Part shown: piece by piece, positions 53,175 to 62,572 of the stretch
How the letters are laid out: the number at the start of each line of letters is the position of its first letter
Position numbering within the stretch: the first letter of the stretch is position 1
Assembly (NCBI GenBank): GCA_020633435.1
Contig: JACKDP010000007.1
Coordinates: 124,001-188,000, forward strand
Length of the DNA stretch: 64,000 bases
Source of the DNA: Myxococcales bacterium
Lineage (GTDB): Bacteria > Myxococcota_A > Bradymonadia > UBA7976 > UBA1532
Reading direction: 5' to 3'
Notes under the pieces: generated by a model
The model's database searches: none
Told to the model about the DNA's origin: nothing
The model's input: the letters and a program-made list of their open reading frames with translations, nothing else
Program-made: the position numbers and the translations under genes

Positions 53175-54508
53175 GGTGATCCTCCTGCCAGGCGAGCGGC
53201 GGCTTCCCGGCCGTCGATCATGGCGTCTTCCATGGATGAGTACTTCCACTCGCCGTAGCGCCCGATGCTCTGGACCCGCTGGGAGGCGAGCCAGGCGTGG
53301 ATGGCGGCGGTGGTGTCGTGCCACGCGAAGTCGTAGACGACGTAGGCGTGGGGGATGCGGCGCGGGTGCACGAACCGGACGCGGCGCGGGTCGTCGATGA
53401 GGCCCATGGCGACGAGGCCCTCGATGACCCGGGGCACGAGGGCCTCGGCCGGGGTGGCGCGGTCGGCCAGCTCGACGTAGAGCGAGCTGTGGCCCGGGGG
53501 GGCCATGGCCGGCACGGCGTTGGAGAACGAGCCCACGCGGTACATGGGCCAGGCGCGCTCGGGCACGTAGATCCAGTGGTCGGGCTGGCCCAGGGGGCCC
53601 TCGATGCCGACGTTCAGGTACGGCGTCTCGGTGGCGCGCAGGCGGCCGCGAGCGGCAGCCATCTCGGCCGGCAACCCGTTGATCCCCTTGAGGAAGTCGG
53701 GGAGCGGGGCCGTGTTGACGAGGTGCTTGAAGGCGATGGTCCGGTCGCCGATGAACGCGACGCGCCGGTCGAGATCGATGCCCGTCACCCGCGTGTTCAG
53801 GCGGATGCGGTCGCGCCCCACCTCGTCGGCCAGCGCGTCGGAGAGCGTCTGGATGCCGCCGTGCTTCGGGTAGAGGAACGAGGCGTTGTAGCCCACGCCG
53901 GAGGCGTTCAGGCCCACGGCCCCCGCCACGATGTCGTCGAGCTTCGGCTTGGGCACGAAGCGCTGGCACCAGCGGCTGGTGATCTCCTCGGCCGACACCC
54001 CCCAGAGCTTGGCGTTGTAGGGCACCATGAAGTGCTCGGCGATGCCCTCGCCGAAGAAGAAGCGGATCCAGTCGGCGAAGTTCTCGGGCTCGTCGGCGGC
54101 GCCGCGCACGTCGCCCTTGCGGCGGTCGGCCTCGATGGCGCCCATCACGCAGGCGTGGACGACGGCCGGCGGCAGCCCGAACACATTGGACTGGAAGGGG
54201 TACTGGGTATAGACGCCGTGGGACCAGATGCGGCTGATGCGCTCGATGCGGTGGAAGTGATCCTCGCCCAGGAGGCGGAAGATCAGGGCCTTCATGCCCG
54301 CGTCGCGCAGGTGCAGCCAGTGGCCCGTCACGTCGAAGGTGTAGCCGTCGAAGCGCTCGCTCATGGCCTTGCCGCCGACGTGATCGGTGGCCTCGACGAT
54401 GAGGGCCTCGCCCGGGTGGTGCAGCGCGAAGGACAGGCCCGCGAGGCCGGCGCCGATGATCAGGGTTTCGGTGGTCTCGTTGGCCATCTGGTCGGTCGCG
54501 TCAGACAA
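53171..54508 (-). CDS. FAD-dependent protoporphyrinogen/UDP-galactopyranose mutase-like oxidoreductase
   Basis: 445 aa. FAD-binding GxGxxG (IIGAGLAGLSFALHH), VEATDHVGGKAMSERFDGYT, and a C-terminal IQSIGRYGEWKYSSMEDAMI-like FAD clasp (here VQSIGRYGEWKYSS). WSHGVYTQYPFQSNV and the HWLHL segment recall UDP-galactopyranose mutases and related sugar-nucleotide flavoproteins found in polysaccharide clusters. It is the first gene of the four-gene operon. ATG 54508 or 54487 are both possible starts. Confidence 0.82.
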   Translation of the reverse strand: MSDATDQMANETTETLIIGAGLAGLSFALHHPGEALIVEATDHVGGKAMSERFDGYTFDVTGHWLHLRDAGMKALIFRLLGEDHFHRIERISRIWSHGVYTQYPFQSNVFGLPPAVVHACVMGAIEADRRKGDVRGAADEPENFADWIRFFFGEGIAEHFMVPYNAKLWGVSAEEITSRWCQRFVPKPKLDDIVAGAVGLNASGVGYNASFLYPKHGGIQTLSDALADEVGRDRIRLNTRVTGIDLDRRVAFIGDRTIAFKHLVNTAPLPDFLKGINGLPAEMAAARGRLRATETPYLNVGIEGPLGQPDHWIYVPERAWPMYRVGSFSNAVPAMAPPGHSSLYVELADRATPAEALVPRVIEGLVAMGLIDDPRRVRFVHPRRIPHAYVVYDFAWHDTTAAIHAWLASQRVQSIGRYGEWKYSSMEDAMIDGREAAARLAGGSP

Positions 54509-54541
54509 GTGCGGGAGTCTATGCGCGGCGTCGCGCCATGA

Positions 54542-56320
54542 TCAACTGCGGTCGGGCTGCGCCGGTGCGCCGGGGGTGCGCGGGGCGTGGTCGCCGGGCA
54601 GGAAGCGGCCGAAGCGGCGCTGGCCGAAGTCGGCCGAGAAGGCCCCGTCGCGCCACGCGACGCGGCCGCCGATGAGGACGAGCCGCACGGCCTCGTCGCT
54701 GCGGTTCACCAGCCGGTCGTGGCCCGCCAGGAACTCGGCGGTGTGGTAGGCGTGCACGTCATCGGTGAGGCGCGCGGGGTCGATGACGGTGACGTCGGCG
54801 CGCTTGCCCTCGGCCAGGTGGCCGGCGTCCAGGTTGAAGAAGTCGGCGTTCTCCTTGGTGAGCCGCCAGATGGCCTTCTCGATGGGCATGAGCGGGGCGC
54901 CGGCCTCGTGGGAGGCCTGGACGTAGCGCAGCACGCGCACCGGGAAGTTGTAGAAGGCCAGGTTGTTGATGTGGGCCCCGGAGTCCGCGAAGCCGAGGAT
55001 GCCGTTGGGGTCGTTGTAGAGCTTGCCGTAGTCGGCGGGCTCCTGGTTGCCGATGACCGTCTCCCACTTGATGGCGCGGTCCTGCTCCAGCACGAGGTCG
55101 AGGAAGGTGTCGACGGGGTGCTGGCCACGCTCGGCCGCGAACTGGCCAAAAGACTTGCCGATCAACGACTTGTCGGGGGCGTCCAGCACGCGGGTGTCGC
55201 CGAAGTCCTTCTGCCAGACCTTGGGCGACAGCTTCGCGTGGTAGTGCTTCTTGAAGCGGCGGCGGTAGTCGGGATCGCGCAGGGTGGCGTCGCGGGCGGG
55301 CAGGTCGCGGGCCAGGTGGCGGGCCAGGGCGCCGGTGGGGAACTCCTCGAAGATGACGAGATCCATGCCCTCGGCGATGACCTTGAAGGGCACGGGGAAG
55401 GCCTGCATGCGGAAGTCGGCGCGGAAGACCTTGTTGAAGAGGCCCGACAGCCCGCTGATGACGGCGCGGATGTAGGGGTCGCCCTTCAGGTTCATCATGG
55501 CGACCATCGACGTCTTCAGCTTGCGGCGCAGGCCGAACCAGGACGCGCTCTGCGACATGTACCAGAGGGCCGCGACGCGGTTGACCAGGTTGGGCACGCC
55601 CTGCAGATGGGCGCCCCGGCGGCGCACGACGCGGGTCAGGGCGCGCCGCTCGGGGCCCTTCGCGTAGGCGGCAGGCAGGAGCTTCGACCAGTGGCGGCCG
55701 TCCATCTTGTCCCATGGGTTGTGCTGCATGGAGATGCCGATGAGGCCGGCGTCGAGGGCGTCCTCCAGCATGCCGACCATCTGGGCCAGCTCGGGGGCGG
55801 TCGGGCGCTCGCCCGGGGTGAGGGACCGGTCGATGCCCATGACCCGCGCACGAATGTCGGAGTGGCCGATGAACGACGCCACGTTGGGGCCGAGGGGCAG
55901 GCCGTGCAGGTGCTCGATCCAGGCGGCGGGCGTGGCCCACGTCTTCTGGGCGCGCAGGATGGGGATGAGGACGTCGCGGGGGAAGGCCTCGACGCGGGTG
56001 AACATGTCGCAGCAGTCGTCTACATCCGCGTATACAAAGGACAAAGAGCAGCCGCCCAGCATCACCGTCGTCACGCCGTGGCGGACGGACTCGCCCAGGC
56101 CCGGGGCGACGAGCACCTCGCCGTCGTAGTGGGTGTGGTTGTCGACGAAGCCCGGCATCACCCACTGGCCGGTGACGTCGATGACCTCGGCGGTGGGGTG
56201 GGGGATGGGGGTGGGGGAGACGCGGGTGACGCGCTCCCCCTCGATGAGGACGTGCCCCGGGAAGCCGGGCCGGCCGGTGCCATCGAAGATCGTGCCACCA
56301 GCGAGGATGTAGGCCGTCAT
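54542..56320 (-). CDS. N-acyl-D-amino-acid deacylase family amidohydrolase
   Basis: 592 aa. Composite amidohydrolase: N-terminal beta-domain (LAGGTIFDGTGRPG), metal-binding VDNHTHYDGE, later IGHSDIR, DSGAHINN and the C-terminal EGKRADVTVIDP that closes the beta-domain. The size and motifs fit the D-aminoacylase/dihydroorotase-like group (N-acyl-D-amino acid deacylase), but these proteins often act on other substrates. ATG 56320 starts the beta-domain. It is 33 bp from the flavoprotein start region, same strand, and may be co-transcribed. Confidence 0.83.
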   Translation of the reverse strand: MTAYILAGGTIFDGTGRPGFPGHVLIEGERVTRVSPTPIPHPTAEVIDVTGQWVMPGFVDNHTHYDGEVLVAPGLGESVRHGVTTVMLGGCSLSFVYADVDDCCDMFTRVEAFPRDVLIPILRAQKTWATPAAWIEHLHGLPLGPNVASFIGHSDIRARVMGIDRSLTPGERPTAPELAQMVGMLEDALDAGLIGISMQHNPWDKMDGRHWSKLLPAAYAKGPERRALTRVVRRRGAHLQGVPNLVNRVAALWYMSQSASWFGLRRKLKTSMVAMMNLKGDPYIRAVISGLSGLFNKVFRADFRMQAFPVPFKVIAEGMDLVIFEEFPTGALARHLARDLPARDATLRDPDYRRRFKKHYHAKLSPKVWQKDFGDTRVLDAPDKSLIGKSFGQFAAERGQHPVDTFLDLVLEQDRAIKWETVIGNQEPADYGKLYNDPNGILGFADSGAHINNLAFYNFPVRVLRYVQASHEAGAPLMPIEKAIWRLTKENADFFNLDAGHLAEGKRADVTVIDPARLTDDVHAYHTAEFLAGHDRLVNRSDEAVRLVLIGGRVAWRDGAFSADFGQRRFGRFLPGDHAPRTPGAPAQPDRS

Positions 56321-56489
56321 GGGCGCTCCGGGGCGAGGGGCAGAGCTCGAGGGTAGCGCAGGCGCGCGGGCGCCGCATCGCCCGGGGGCGGGCAAAAGGC
56401 CCGCCGAGCCGGGGCGGCGGGTGCGAGGGCATTGCGATGGGCCGGCGGGGGTGGCCAGAATGACCCCACAGGGGAAAGCGGGGTGCGGG

Positions 56490-58348
56490 ATGACGGGGGG
56501 ACGCTGGGCGTGGCTGGCGGTGCTGGCCTTGGGCGTGGTGGGCTGTGAAGAGGGGGGGCCGGCGTCGACGGCCATGGACGCGGCGCAGGGCGCGGGCGGC
56601 GCCAGGGGGCGCGGGGCGGCGCCAGGGGCGCGGGCGGCGCCCAGGGGGGCGCTGGCGGGGCCGGGGTGGGGGGCGTCGAGGACGCGGCCCGCCCGGACGC
56701 CGCCGTCCGAGACGCCGCGCCGGTGGACGCCGAGAGCCCGCCGCCCGATCAGGGCGTCGACGCCTCCACCTGCGAGGCGGTCAACGAGACCTGCAACGGC
56801 CGCGACGACGACTGCGACGGCCGGGTGGACGAGGACATCGCGCCGACGCCCTGCTACGACGGCCCCGCGGGCACCGAGGACATCGGGCGCTGCCGGGCGG
56901 GCCGCATCGAGTGCATCGGCGGCGAGCTGTCCATGTGCCGCGGGCAGATGCTGCCGGCGGGCCTCGACGAGTGTGGCGACGGCATCGACAACGACTGCAA
57001 CGGCGAGACGGACGAGACCTGCGCCTGCCGGGAGGGGGAGTCCCAGCCCTGCGGCGAGGACGTCGGCGCCTGCGAGCGCGGGACGCAGACCTGCCGCGGC
57101 GGCGCCTTCGGGGCCTGCGAGGGCGGCACGGGGCCGGCGGACGAGGCCTGCAACGGCGCCGATGATGACTGCGACGGCCGCACCGACGAGGCGCTCGCGC
57201 CCGTGCCCTGCTACGAGGGCCCCGACGGCACCGACGGCGTGGGGATCTGCCGCGGCGGCACCTCGGCCTGCGTCGCCGGCGAGGCCGGGGCCTGCGAGGG
57301 GCAGCGCCTGCCCGCGGCGGAGGCCTGCGGCGACGAGCTGGACAACGACTGCGACGGCGAGGTGGACGAGGACTGCGGCTGCAACGACGGCGACGTGCAG
57401 CCCTGCGGCGAGGACGAGGGCGCCTGCGAGGCGGGGGAGCAGACCTGCGTCGGCGGGGTCTTCGGGGCCTGCGTCGGGGCGGTCGGCCCCCAGGACGAGG
57501 TCTGCAACGGCGTCGATGACGACTGCGACGGCGAGATCGATGGCCAGCGCGAGGGCTGCTACGACGGGCCCGACGGCACCGCGGGCGTCGGCCGGTGCCG
57601 GGCCGGGACGCGCACCTGCGTCGCGGGGGCGTTCGGGGCCTGCGACGGGCAGGTCGTGCCCGAGGCGGGCGATGGCTGTGACGGCGTCGACAACGACTGC
57701 GATGGCCAGGTGGACGAGGACTTCATGGCCGAGGCCACGGCCTGCGGCCAGGGCGTCTGCGCGAACATGGGCCAGCGGATCTGCCGGGACGGGCAGGTGG
57801 TGGACACCTGCCAGCCGCGCGCGGGGGCGGCGGACGACCGCTGCGACGCGCTGGACAACGACTGCGACGGCCGGGTGGACGAGGGCCATGTGGCCGCGGC
57901 GACCCGCTGCGGCGTGGGCGCCTGCGCGGCGGAGGGCCGGATGGCCTGCGAGGGCGGCGTCGTGCGCGACACCTGCGTCGAGGGCCGGCCCGCCGACGAG
58001 GTGCAGGACGCCATCGACGGCGACTGCGATGGGCGCGTGGACGAGGGCTTCCCCTACACCACCGCGGAGCTGCAGGGCCGCTTCAACCAGATCTGCGGCG
58101 GCTGCCATGGCGGCAGCGGCGGGCTGACCCTGCGTGGGGACTTCGAGGTCAACACGGTGAACGTGCCCGCCCTGGGCGCCGGCCTGGATCGCATCGAGCC
58201 GGGCGATCCCGACAGCAGCTACCTGTTCCACAAGCTGCGGGGGACGCAGCGGGACGTGGGCGGCGGCGGCAACCGGATGCCGCTGGGCGGGCCGTTCTGG
58301 GCCGACTGGGAGCTGGAGCGCCTCCGGCTCTGGATCCTGGCCCGCTAG
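56490..58348 (+). CDS. MopE-repeat lipoprotein with cytochrome c-like C-terminus, apparent frameshift
   Basis: The signal peptide and lipobox (LGVVGC) are in the frame of ATG 56490. The rest of the protein is in another frame, open from about 56549 and clearly coding by 56666. The shift must fall in the G-rich linker between about 56600 and 56650. The main part carries about eight MopE/metal-binding repeats (CNGRDDDCDGRVDE type, DxDxDG-like). It ends in CGGCHG, a c-type haem motif, followed by PGDPDSSYLFHKLRG, typical of cytochromes in surface proteins of planctomycetes and myxobacteria. A sequencing error, a real mutation or slippage in G runs are all possible. Confidence 0.75.
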
Positions 58349-58366
58349 CCCAACTCCTCGAAAAGA

Positions 58367-58843
58367 CTAGATCTTCTGGCGGGCGGCCTGGAACTTCCGC
58401 AGGCCCGCCCCGGCCTGGGCCTGCACCTTGCGCTGCAGCCAGCCCGTCCCCCCGAGCAGCTTGCCCATGAAGCCGAGGGCCTGGCCGGCCCAGCGCTTGA
58501 AGCTGAAGACGTCGGTGTGCACCACGATGAGGCCGTCGCGGAACTCGAAGGTGGCGTCGATGATGTTGTGGACGGGCTTGCCGGTGGCCGAGAAGGTGTA
58601 GAAGGCCTCCCAGTGGGCCTTGCCGCGGGCGTCGTCGGCCTCGACGCCGCTGAACTCGATGCGCAGGTCCTTCGCGGCGGCCGTGAGCATGCGCCACATG
58701 TCACCGGCGGCCTCGCCCTGCAGGCCCGGGAAGACCGGATCGGTGAAGCGGATCTCGGGGGCATAGCAGGCGGCCATGGCCTCGCCGTCGCCGGCCTGGA
58801 AGGCGGTGTAGAAGCGGGTGATCAGGGCGGCGTTCGGGTGCAT
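58367..58843 (-). CDS. SnoaL-like (NTF2 fold) protein
   Basis: 158 aa. ALITRFYTAFQAGDGEAMAA, CYAPEIRFTDPVF, HWEAFYTFSATGKPVHNII and the strand-rich end are the standard SnoaL-like/NTF2-fold pattern, plus a C-terminal tail of about 45 residues (FKRWAGQALGFMGKLLG). Such proteins are small cyclases, isomerases or binding proteins; the substrate is unknown. Start ATG 58843. Confidence 0.85.
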   Translation of the reverse strand: MHPNAALITRFYTAFQAGDGEAMAACYAPEIRFTDPVFPGLQGEAAGDMWRMLTAAAKDLRIEFSGVEADDARGKAHWEAFYTFSATGKPVHNIIDATFEFRDGLIVVHTDVFSFKRWAGQALGFMGKLLGGTGWLQRKVQAQAGAGLRKFQAARQKI

Positions 58844-58902
58844 GGGGGTCTCCGGGCGGGGGGATGGCGCACCGTACCGCCATTGGCGGCCGGCGCCAAC
58901 GG

Positions 58903-59730
58903 TCAGGGGGCGGTGAGGGCGGCGGCGGTGAGGGGGAGGTTGTGCTGCTTCGCGAGGCCAGCCACCGACTGCTTGCCGGCGTACTCGGGGGCCACGGGCG
59001 TCCAGCCCGCGCCCCGCAGCAGCGTCACGACCTCGGCCAGCGCGGCGTCGTCCTTGCCCTCGCGCACGACGTACCAGAGCAGATCGGCGCTGTCCGGGCA
59101 GGTGGCCGGCGTCACGCCATGGGCGAGGGCCAGCTTGATGAAGGCCGGGCCGGTGCCGGCGAGCATGCAGCGGCGCTCGCCCTCGGGGCGCGTCTTCTGC
59201 GTGAAGTCGGCGCCGGCGGCCAGCAGCAGGGCCAGCGCCTCGTGGTTGTCGTACTGGGCGGCGCGGCCCACGGCGCGATCCAGGTCTTCGGCCGTGGCCC
59301 CCTTGGCCAGCTCCTTCTTCACGTCCTCCAGATCGCCGTCGGTGGCGTAGTAGGCCAGCATGCTGCCGTAGGTGTTGACCAGCGCGATGATCTGGACGGC
59401 TCGGAAGATGGCCGCGAGCAGGCCCGCCGCGCCCAGCAGGATGAGGACGCGGGTCATGGGCCGACCCTTGGCCTCCTTGAACTTCCGCTTCACCGCGCCG
59501 CCGAAGAACGTCAGGCCGATGAAGACGGCGCCGGCGGCCAGCAGGCCGTAGCAGACGTCATAGCTGTCGGGGATCTCGACCCGGGCGCCGGAGATGCGCA
59601 GCACCAGCTCCCAGTCGAAGGCCGTGTTCAGGAAGCCGAGGCCGGCGAAGAGGAAGCAGCCCGCCCCCATCAGCACACCGAACATGCCCATCAGGCCCAT
59701 CGAAGAGCCGGTCTTCTGGGGCTTCTCCAT
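58903..59730 (-). CDS. Membrane protein with ankyrin-like repeats
   Basis: 275 aa. Three hydrophobic segments (about 12-36, 60-78, 94-115). A cytosolic or periplasmic C-terminus has ankyrin-like helices (ATDGDLEDVKKELAKGA, DNHEALALLLAAGADFTQK, AFIKLALAHGVTPA). It is divergent from the GntR regulator and shares the operator region, so it may be a second target. Confidence 0.75.
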   Translation of the reverse strand: MEKPQKTGSSMGLMGMFGVLMGAGCFLFAGLGFLNTAFDWELVLRISGARVEIPDSYDVCYGLLAAGAVFIGLTFFGGAVKRKFKEAKGRPMTRVLILLGAAGLLAAIFRAVQIIALVNTYGSMLAYYATDGDLEDVKKELAKGATAEDLDRAVGRAAQYDNHEALALLLAAGADFTQKTRPEGERRCMLAGTGPAFIKLALAHGVTPATCPDSADLLWYVVREGKDDAALAEVVTLLRGAGWTPVAPEYAGKQSVAGLAKQHNLPLTAAALTAP

Positions 59731-59777
59731 CGCGTCGTTCCTCCAGGTTCGGGCACCGAGGTGCCGGCTGCGAGAAA

Positions 59778-59814
59778 AAGTCGGACTTTTGGTTGCGAGA
59801 AACAAGTCCGACTT
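59778..59814. promoter_or_regulatory. Paired palindromic operators of the GntR regulator
   Basis: AAGTCGGACTT (59778-59788) and AAGTCCGACTT (59804-59814) are each perfect 11-bp palindromes apart from the central base, 26 bp centre to centre. Each is preceded by GCGAGAAA. The second ends 15 bp before the start codon. A third, 9/11 copy (AAGTCCGACCT, 59851-59861) lies inside the gene. The site is flanked by the divergent ankyrin-like gene. Confidence 0.75.
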
Positions 59815-59829
59815 ATTACCGTGGCGGCC

Positions 59830-60543
59830 ATGAGCACCCCGGCCGAGCGCAAGTCCGACCTGATCGCCCGCGACCTCCTGCGCCAGATCGCCCATGGCGA
59901 CGTGGCGCCGGGGGACACGCTCCCCACCGAGGCGGCCCTGGCCGAGCGGTACGGGGTCAACCGGAGCGTGGTCCGCGAAGCCAACAAGCTGCTGGAGGTG
60001 CACGGGCTTGTCCAGCCTGTCCGACGCCGTGGCACCGTCGTGCTGGATCCCGCCGGCTCGCTGAGTCCCATGGTGATGCACGCCCTGCTGGTGGACGCCG
60101 AGGGGCAGGTGAACCCGGAGGTCCTGGCGGACTTCATCGAGATCCGGGCCGAGCTGGACGTGCTGATGTACGGGCTGGCGGCCGCCCGGCGCACCGATGA
60201 CGACCTGGCGGTGCTGGAGCAGGCGGTGGTCCGGCTGGGCGCGCTGGTGGACGAGCCGGCGGCCTACGGGCGGGAGGCCAGCGCCTTCGCCCTGGCCGTG
60301 GCGGCGGCCTCCCACAACCGCCTCTTCGTGACGCTGGCCCGCTGGCACCAGCAGGTCTACGACGACTTTGAAGAGCTCTTCTCGCTGACCAGGCAGGCGA
60401 CGGTGGCCCACTGCCAGGGCTGCCGGATGCTGATCGAGGCCATCCGCGCCCGCGAGGTGGAGCTGGCGCGGCGCCTCGTCCGCGGCTTTCACGACTGGGT
60501 CCGGGAGACGCTGCTGGCGTCGGCCCGCAAGGAGCACCGATGA
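59830..60543 (+). CDS. GntR/FadR-family transcriptional regulator
   Basis: 237 aa. N-terminal winged HTH (LIARDLLRQIAHGDVAPGDT, LPTEAALAERYGVNRSVVRE, RGTVVLDP) and a C-terminal FadR-type helical FCD domain with the metal- or ligand-binding residues usual for the group (ASHNRLF). It probably autoregulates through the palindromes just upstream. Its stop overlaps the start of the C45 hydrolase gene (ATGA), so it likely senses a compound handled by that enzyme. Confidence 0.9.
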   Translation: MSTPAERKSDLIARDLLRQIAHGDVAPGDTLPTEAALAERYGVNRSVVREANKLLEVHGLVQPVRRRGTVVLDPAGSLSPMVMHALLVDAEGQVNPEVLADFIEIRAELDVLMYGLAAARRTDDDLAVLEQAVVRLGALVDEPAAYGREASAFALAVAAASHNRLFVTLARWHQQVYDDFEELFSLTRQATVAHCQGCRMLIEAIRAREVELARRLVRGFHDWVRETLLASARKEHR

Positions 60544-62267
60544 ACAAGAGGCAGACGGAGACGCTGCGGGTCGCCCCCGACGGTCGGACGTGGTGCGGCG
60601 CGGGCTGGCACCGCCAGGAGGCGGGCATCCACATCCTGCACCTGCAGGGCACGCCCTATGAGATGGGGCGCCAGCACGGGGCCCTGCTCAAGGACCAGAT
60701 CCCCGAGGGGCCCATCTTCTACTTCCGCGACTACGTGGAGAAGCTGGTGCGCAGCAGCGGCCTGGGGGCGCTGACGCCGCTGGTGCGGGGCCTGCTGCGG
60801 CAGACGGTCGGGCGGACGGTGGCGCGCAAGCTGCCCGAGTACGCGCGCGCCTCCATCCAGGGGATGGCCGATGGCTCGGGGCTGAAGCACGCCGACGTGC
60901 TGGATGGCTGCACCATGCCCGACAGCCTCATGTGGGTGGTGGCCCGCATGATCCAGGCGCGGCGGGTGGGGCCGGCCGTGCAGCACCGCCTCGCGCTCAG
61001 CCTGGGCTGCACCTCGGCGATGGCCTGGGGCGACGCCACGGCGGACGGCCGCCTGCTGCACGCCCGCAACCTGGACTACCACGGCGTCGAGTCGTGGCCG
61101 AAGCACACCGCCGTCATCTTCCACACGCCCGACGTCGGCCACCGCTACGTGTCGGTGGCCTCGGCCGGCGTGCTGATGGGGGGCGCGACGGCCATGAACG
61201 ATCAGGGGCTCACCCTGACGCTGCACCAGCACATGTTCACGGATGGCACGAAGCTCGGTGGGACGCCCATCGGGACGGTGGGTGACCAGGTGATGCGCGA
61301 GGCGGCCACCCTGGAGGAGGCCGAGGCCATCCTGCGCCAGCACAAGCCCATCGGCTGCTGGACCTACCTCATCGCCGACGGGAAGACCAACGAGGTCCTC
61401 TGCTTCGAGGAGAACCCCCGCCGCCAGGTCGCGCACCGCATCGGCCGCGACGAGGGGCGCTTCGGCTACGCGAACATCTACCTGGACGCCGAGCTGGGGG
61501 CGACCGAGCGCGACCTGTACCCGTCGTACTGGCGCCACAACCGGGGCCGCCAGGAGCGGGCGAACGCGCTGCTGGCCCGCGACGGGCTCACCCCCACCGA
61601 TCTGGCCGGCGTGCTGGCGGACGAGGGCCAGACCGACTGCCGGGTGCGCGACTCCATCTGCATGCTCATGACCGTCGCGTCGGTGGTGTTCCGGCCCGAG
61701 GATGGCACCCTCTGGGTCGCCACCGGGGAGGCGCCCACCAGCCAGAACCCGTTCCTGGCCTTCTCCCTGGCGACGTCGGACCGCCTGGAGAGCGAGCCGG
61801 CCCTGCACCCAGGGGTGACGGCGGATCCGGAGCGGCAGGCGGCCTTCCGGGACTGGCGCGACGCCTACGTGGCCCGCGTGGATCACGGCGACGACGCCGA
61901 GGCGCGGCGGCTGGTGGAGGCGGCGCGGGCGCGCCAGCCCGAGCAGCCCCTCTACCACTACATCAGCGGCCTGCTGGCCCTGGAGGTGGGCGAGGCGCGG
62001 GCCGCGGAGGAGCGCCTGGATCGCGCCATCGCCCTGGGCCACCCCGATCCGGAGCGCGTGGCCACGTTCCACCTGTGGCGCGGCCGCGCCCGCGACCTGC
62101 AGGGCCGGCGCGACGACGCCGTGCAGGACTACCACCGGGCGCTCTCGGGCCCCGTCGATCCGGCCGCCGCTCGCGCCGCGAAGCGCGGCCTGGCCCGGGC
62201 GCACAAGCTGCGCCGCGGGGCCCACATCGGCGTCGACTTCTCCTTCGCGGACGTCGTGATGCCCTGA
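60540..62267 (+). CDS. C45-family (acyl-CoA:6-APA acyltransferase-like) hydrolase with C-terminal repeats
   Basis: 575 aa. It is an Ntn-hydrolase of the C45/AAT type. The nucleophile expected to become the new N-terminus is Cys157 (LSLGCTSAMAW), after a propeptide-like region that has GTPYEMGRQHGALL. ARNLDYHGVESWPKHTAVIF and GVLMGGATAMNDQGLTLTLH follow as in the family. The C-terminal 130 residues (PLYHYISGLLALEVGEARAA) are TPR-like. No signal peptide is obvious. It overlaps the GntR gene by 4 bp and is probably regulated by it. Confidence 0.85.
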   Translation: MNKRQTETLRVAPDGRTWCGAGWHRQEAGIHILHLQGTPYEMGRQHGALLKDQIPEGPIFYFRDYVEKLVRSSGLGALTPLVRGLLRQTVGRTVARKLPEYARASIQGMADGSGLKHADVLDGCTMPDSLMWVVARMIQARRVGPAVQHRLALSLGCTSAMAWGDATADGRLLHARNLDYHGVESWPKHTAVIFHTPDVGHRYVSVASAGVLMGGATAMNDQGLTLTLHQHMFTDGTKLGGTPIGTVGDQVMREAATLEEAEAILRQHKPIGCWTYLIADGKTNEVLCFEENPRRQVAHRIGRDEGRFGYANIYLDAELGATERDLYPSYWRHNRGRQERANALLARDGLTPTDLAGVLADEGQTDCRVRDSICMLMTVASVVFRPEDGTLWVATGEAPTSQNPFLAFSLATSDRLESEPALHPGVTADPERQAAFRDWRDAYVARVDHGDDAEARRLVEAARARQPEQPLYHYISGLLALEVGEARAAEERLDRAIALGHPDPERVATFHLWRGRARDLQGRRDDAVQDYHRALSGPVDPAAARAAKRGLARAHKLRRGAHIGVDFSFADVVMP

Positions 62268-62273
62268 CCTGCC

Positions 62274-62302
62274 TTGTCGGCCACGGGACCGGGCGCTACG
62301 CT
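62274..62302 (+). promoter_or_regulatory. Sigma70-like promoter
   Basis: TTGTCG (62274-62279), a 17-bp spacer, TACGCT (62297-62302), 27 bp before the GTG at 62329. Found by eye. Confidence 0.4.
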
Positions 62303-62328
62303 CGGCCCGGGCAGGCAGGGGGCGGGTC

Positions 62329-62556
62329 GTGGTCTATCTCTACGTGGCAGTGCTGGCCGCCGGCATCGTGACGGTGCCGCTGCGGGGCCCCCGACGGCGG
62401 CACGCCGATCTGGGGCTGGCCGTCGCCATCTTGTTGATCTTCCTGGTGGATCTGGTCAGCGGAGTGCTGGAGGGGGAGCCCGTCTGGGCGCTGCTGCGCG
62501 GGGTGGTGCCCGTCGGGCTGACGGTGCACCTGGCGCACCGGGCGACGCGCCCGTAG
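62329..62556 (+). CDS. Small two-helix membrane protein
   Basis: 75 aa from GTG 62329. Hydrophobic segments at about 3-17 and 28-47 are separated by a basic loop (RGPRRRH). No family was recognised. A promoter-like pair is seen upstream and GGGGGCGGG precedes the start. The short length lowers certainty. Confidence 0.55.
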   Translation: MVYLYVAVLAAGIVTVPLRGPRRRHADLGLAVAILLIFLVDLVSGVLEGEPVWALLRGVVPVGLTVHLAHRATRP

Positions 62557-62572
62557 GCGCGCCGGGCGGGCG

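Noticed and set aside
53297..54541. 414-aa plus-strand open frame
   Set aside because: Antisense of the flavoprotein gene; Gly/Val/Ala-rich with no domains.
59750..59765. GGCACC-GA-GGTGCC near the GntR operators
   Set aside because: Half-sites in opposite order and different spacing; not grouped with the dispersed 13-mer.
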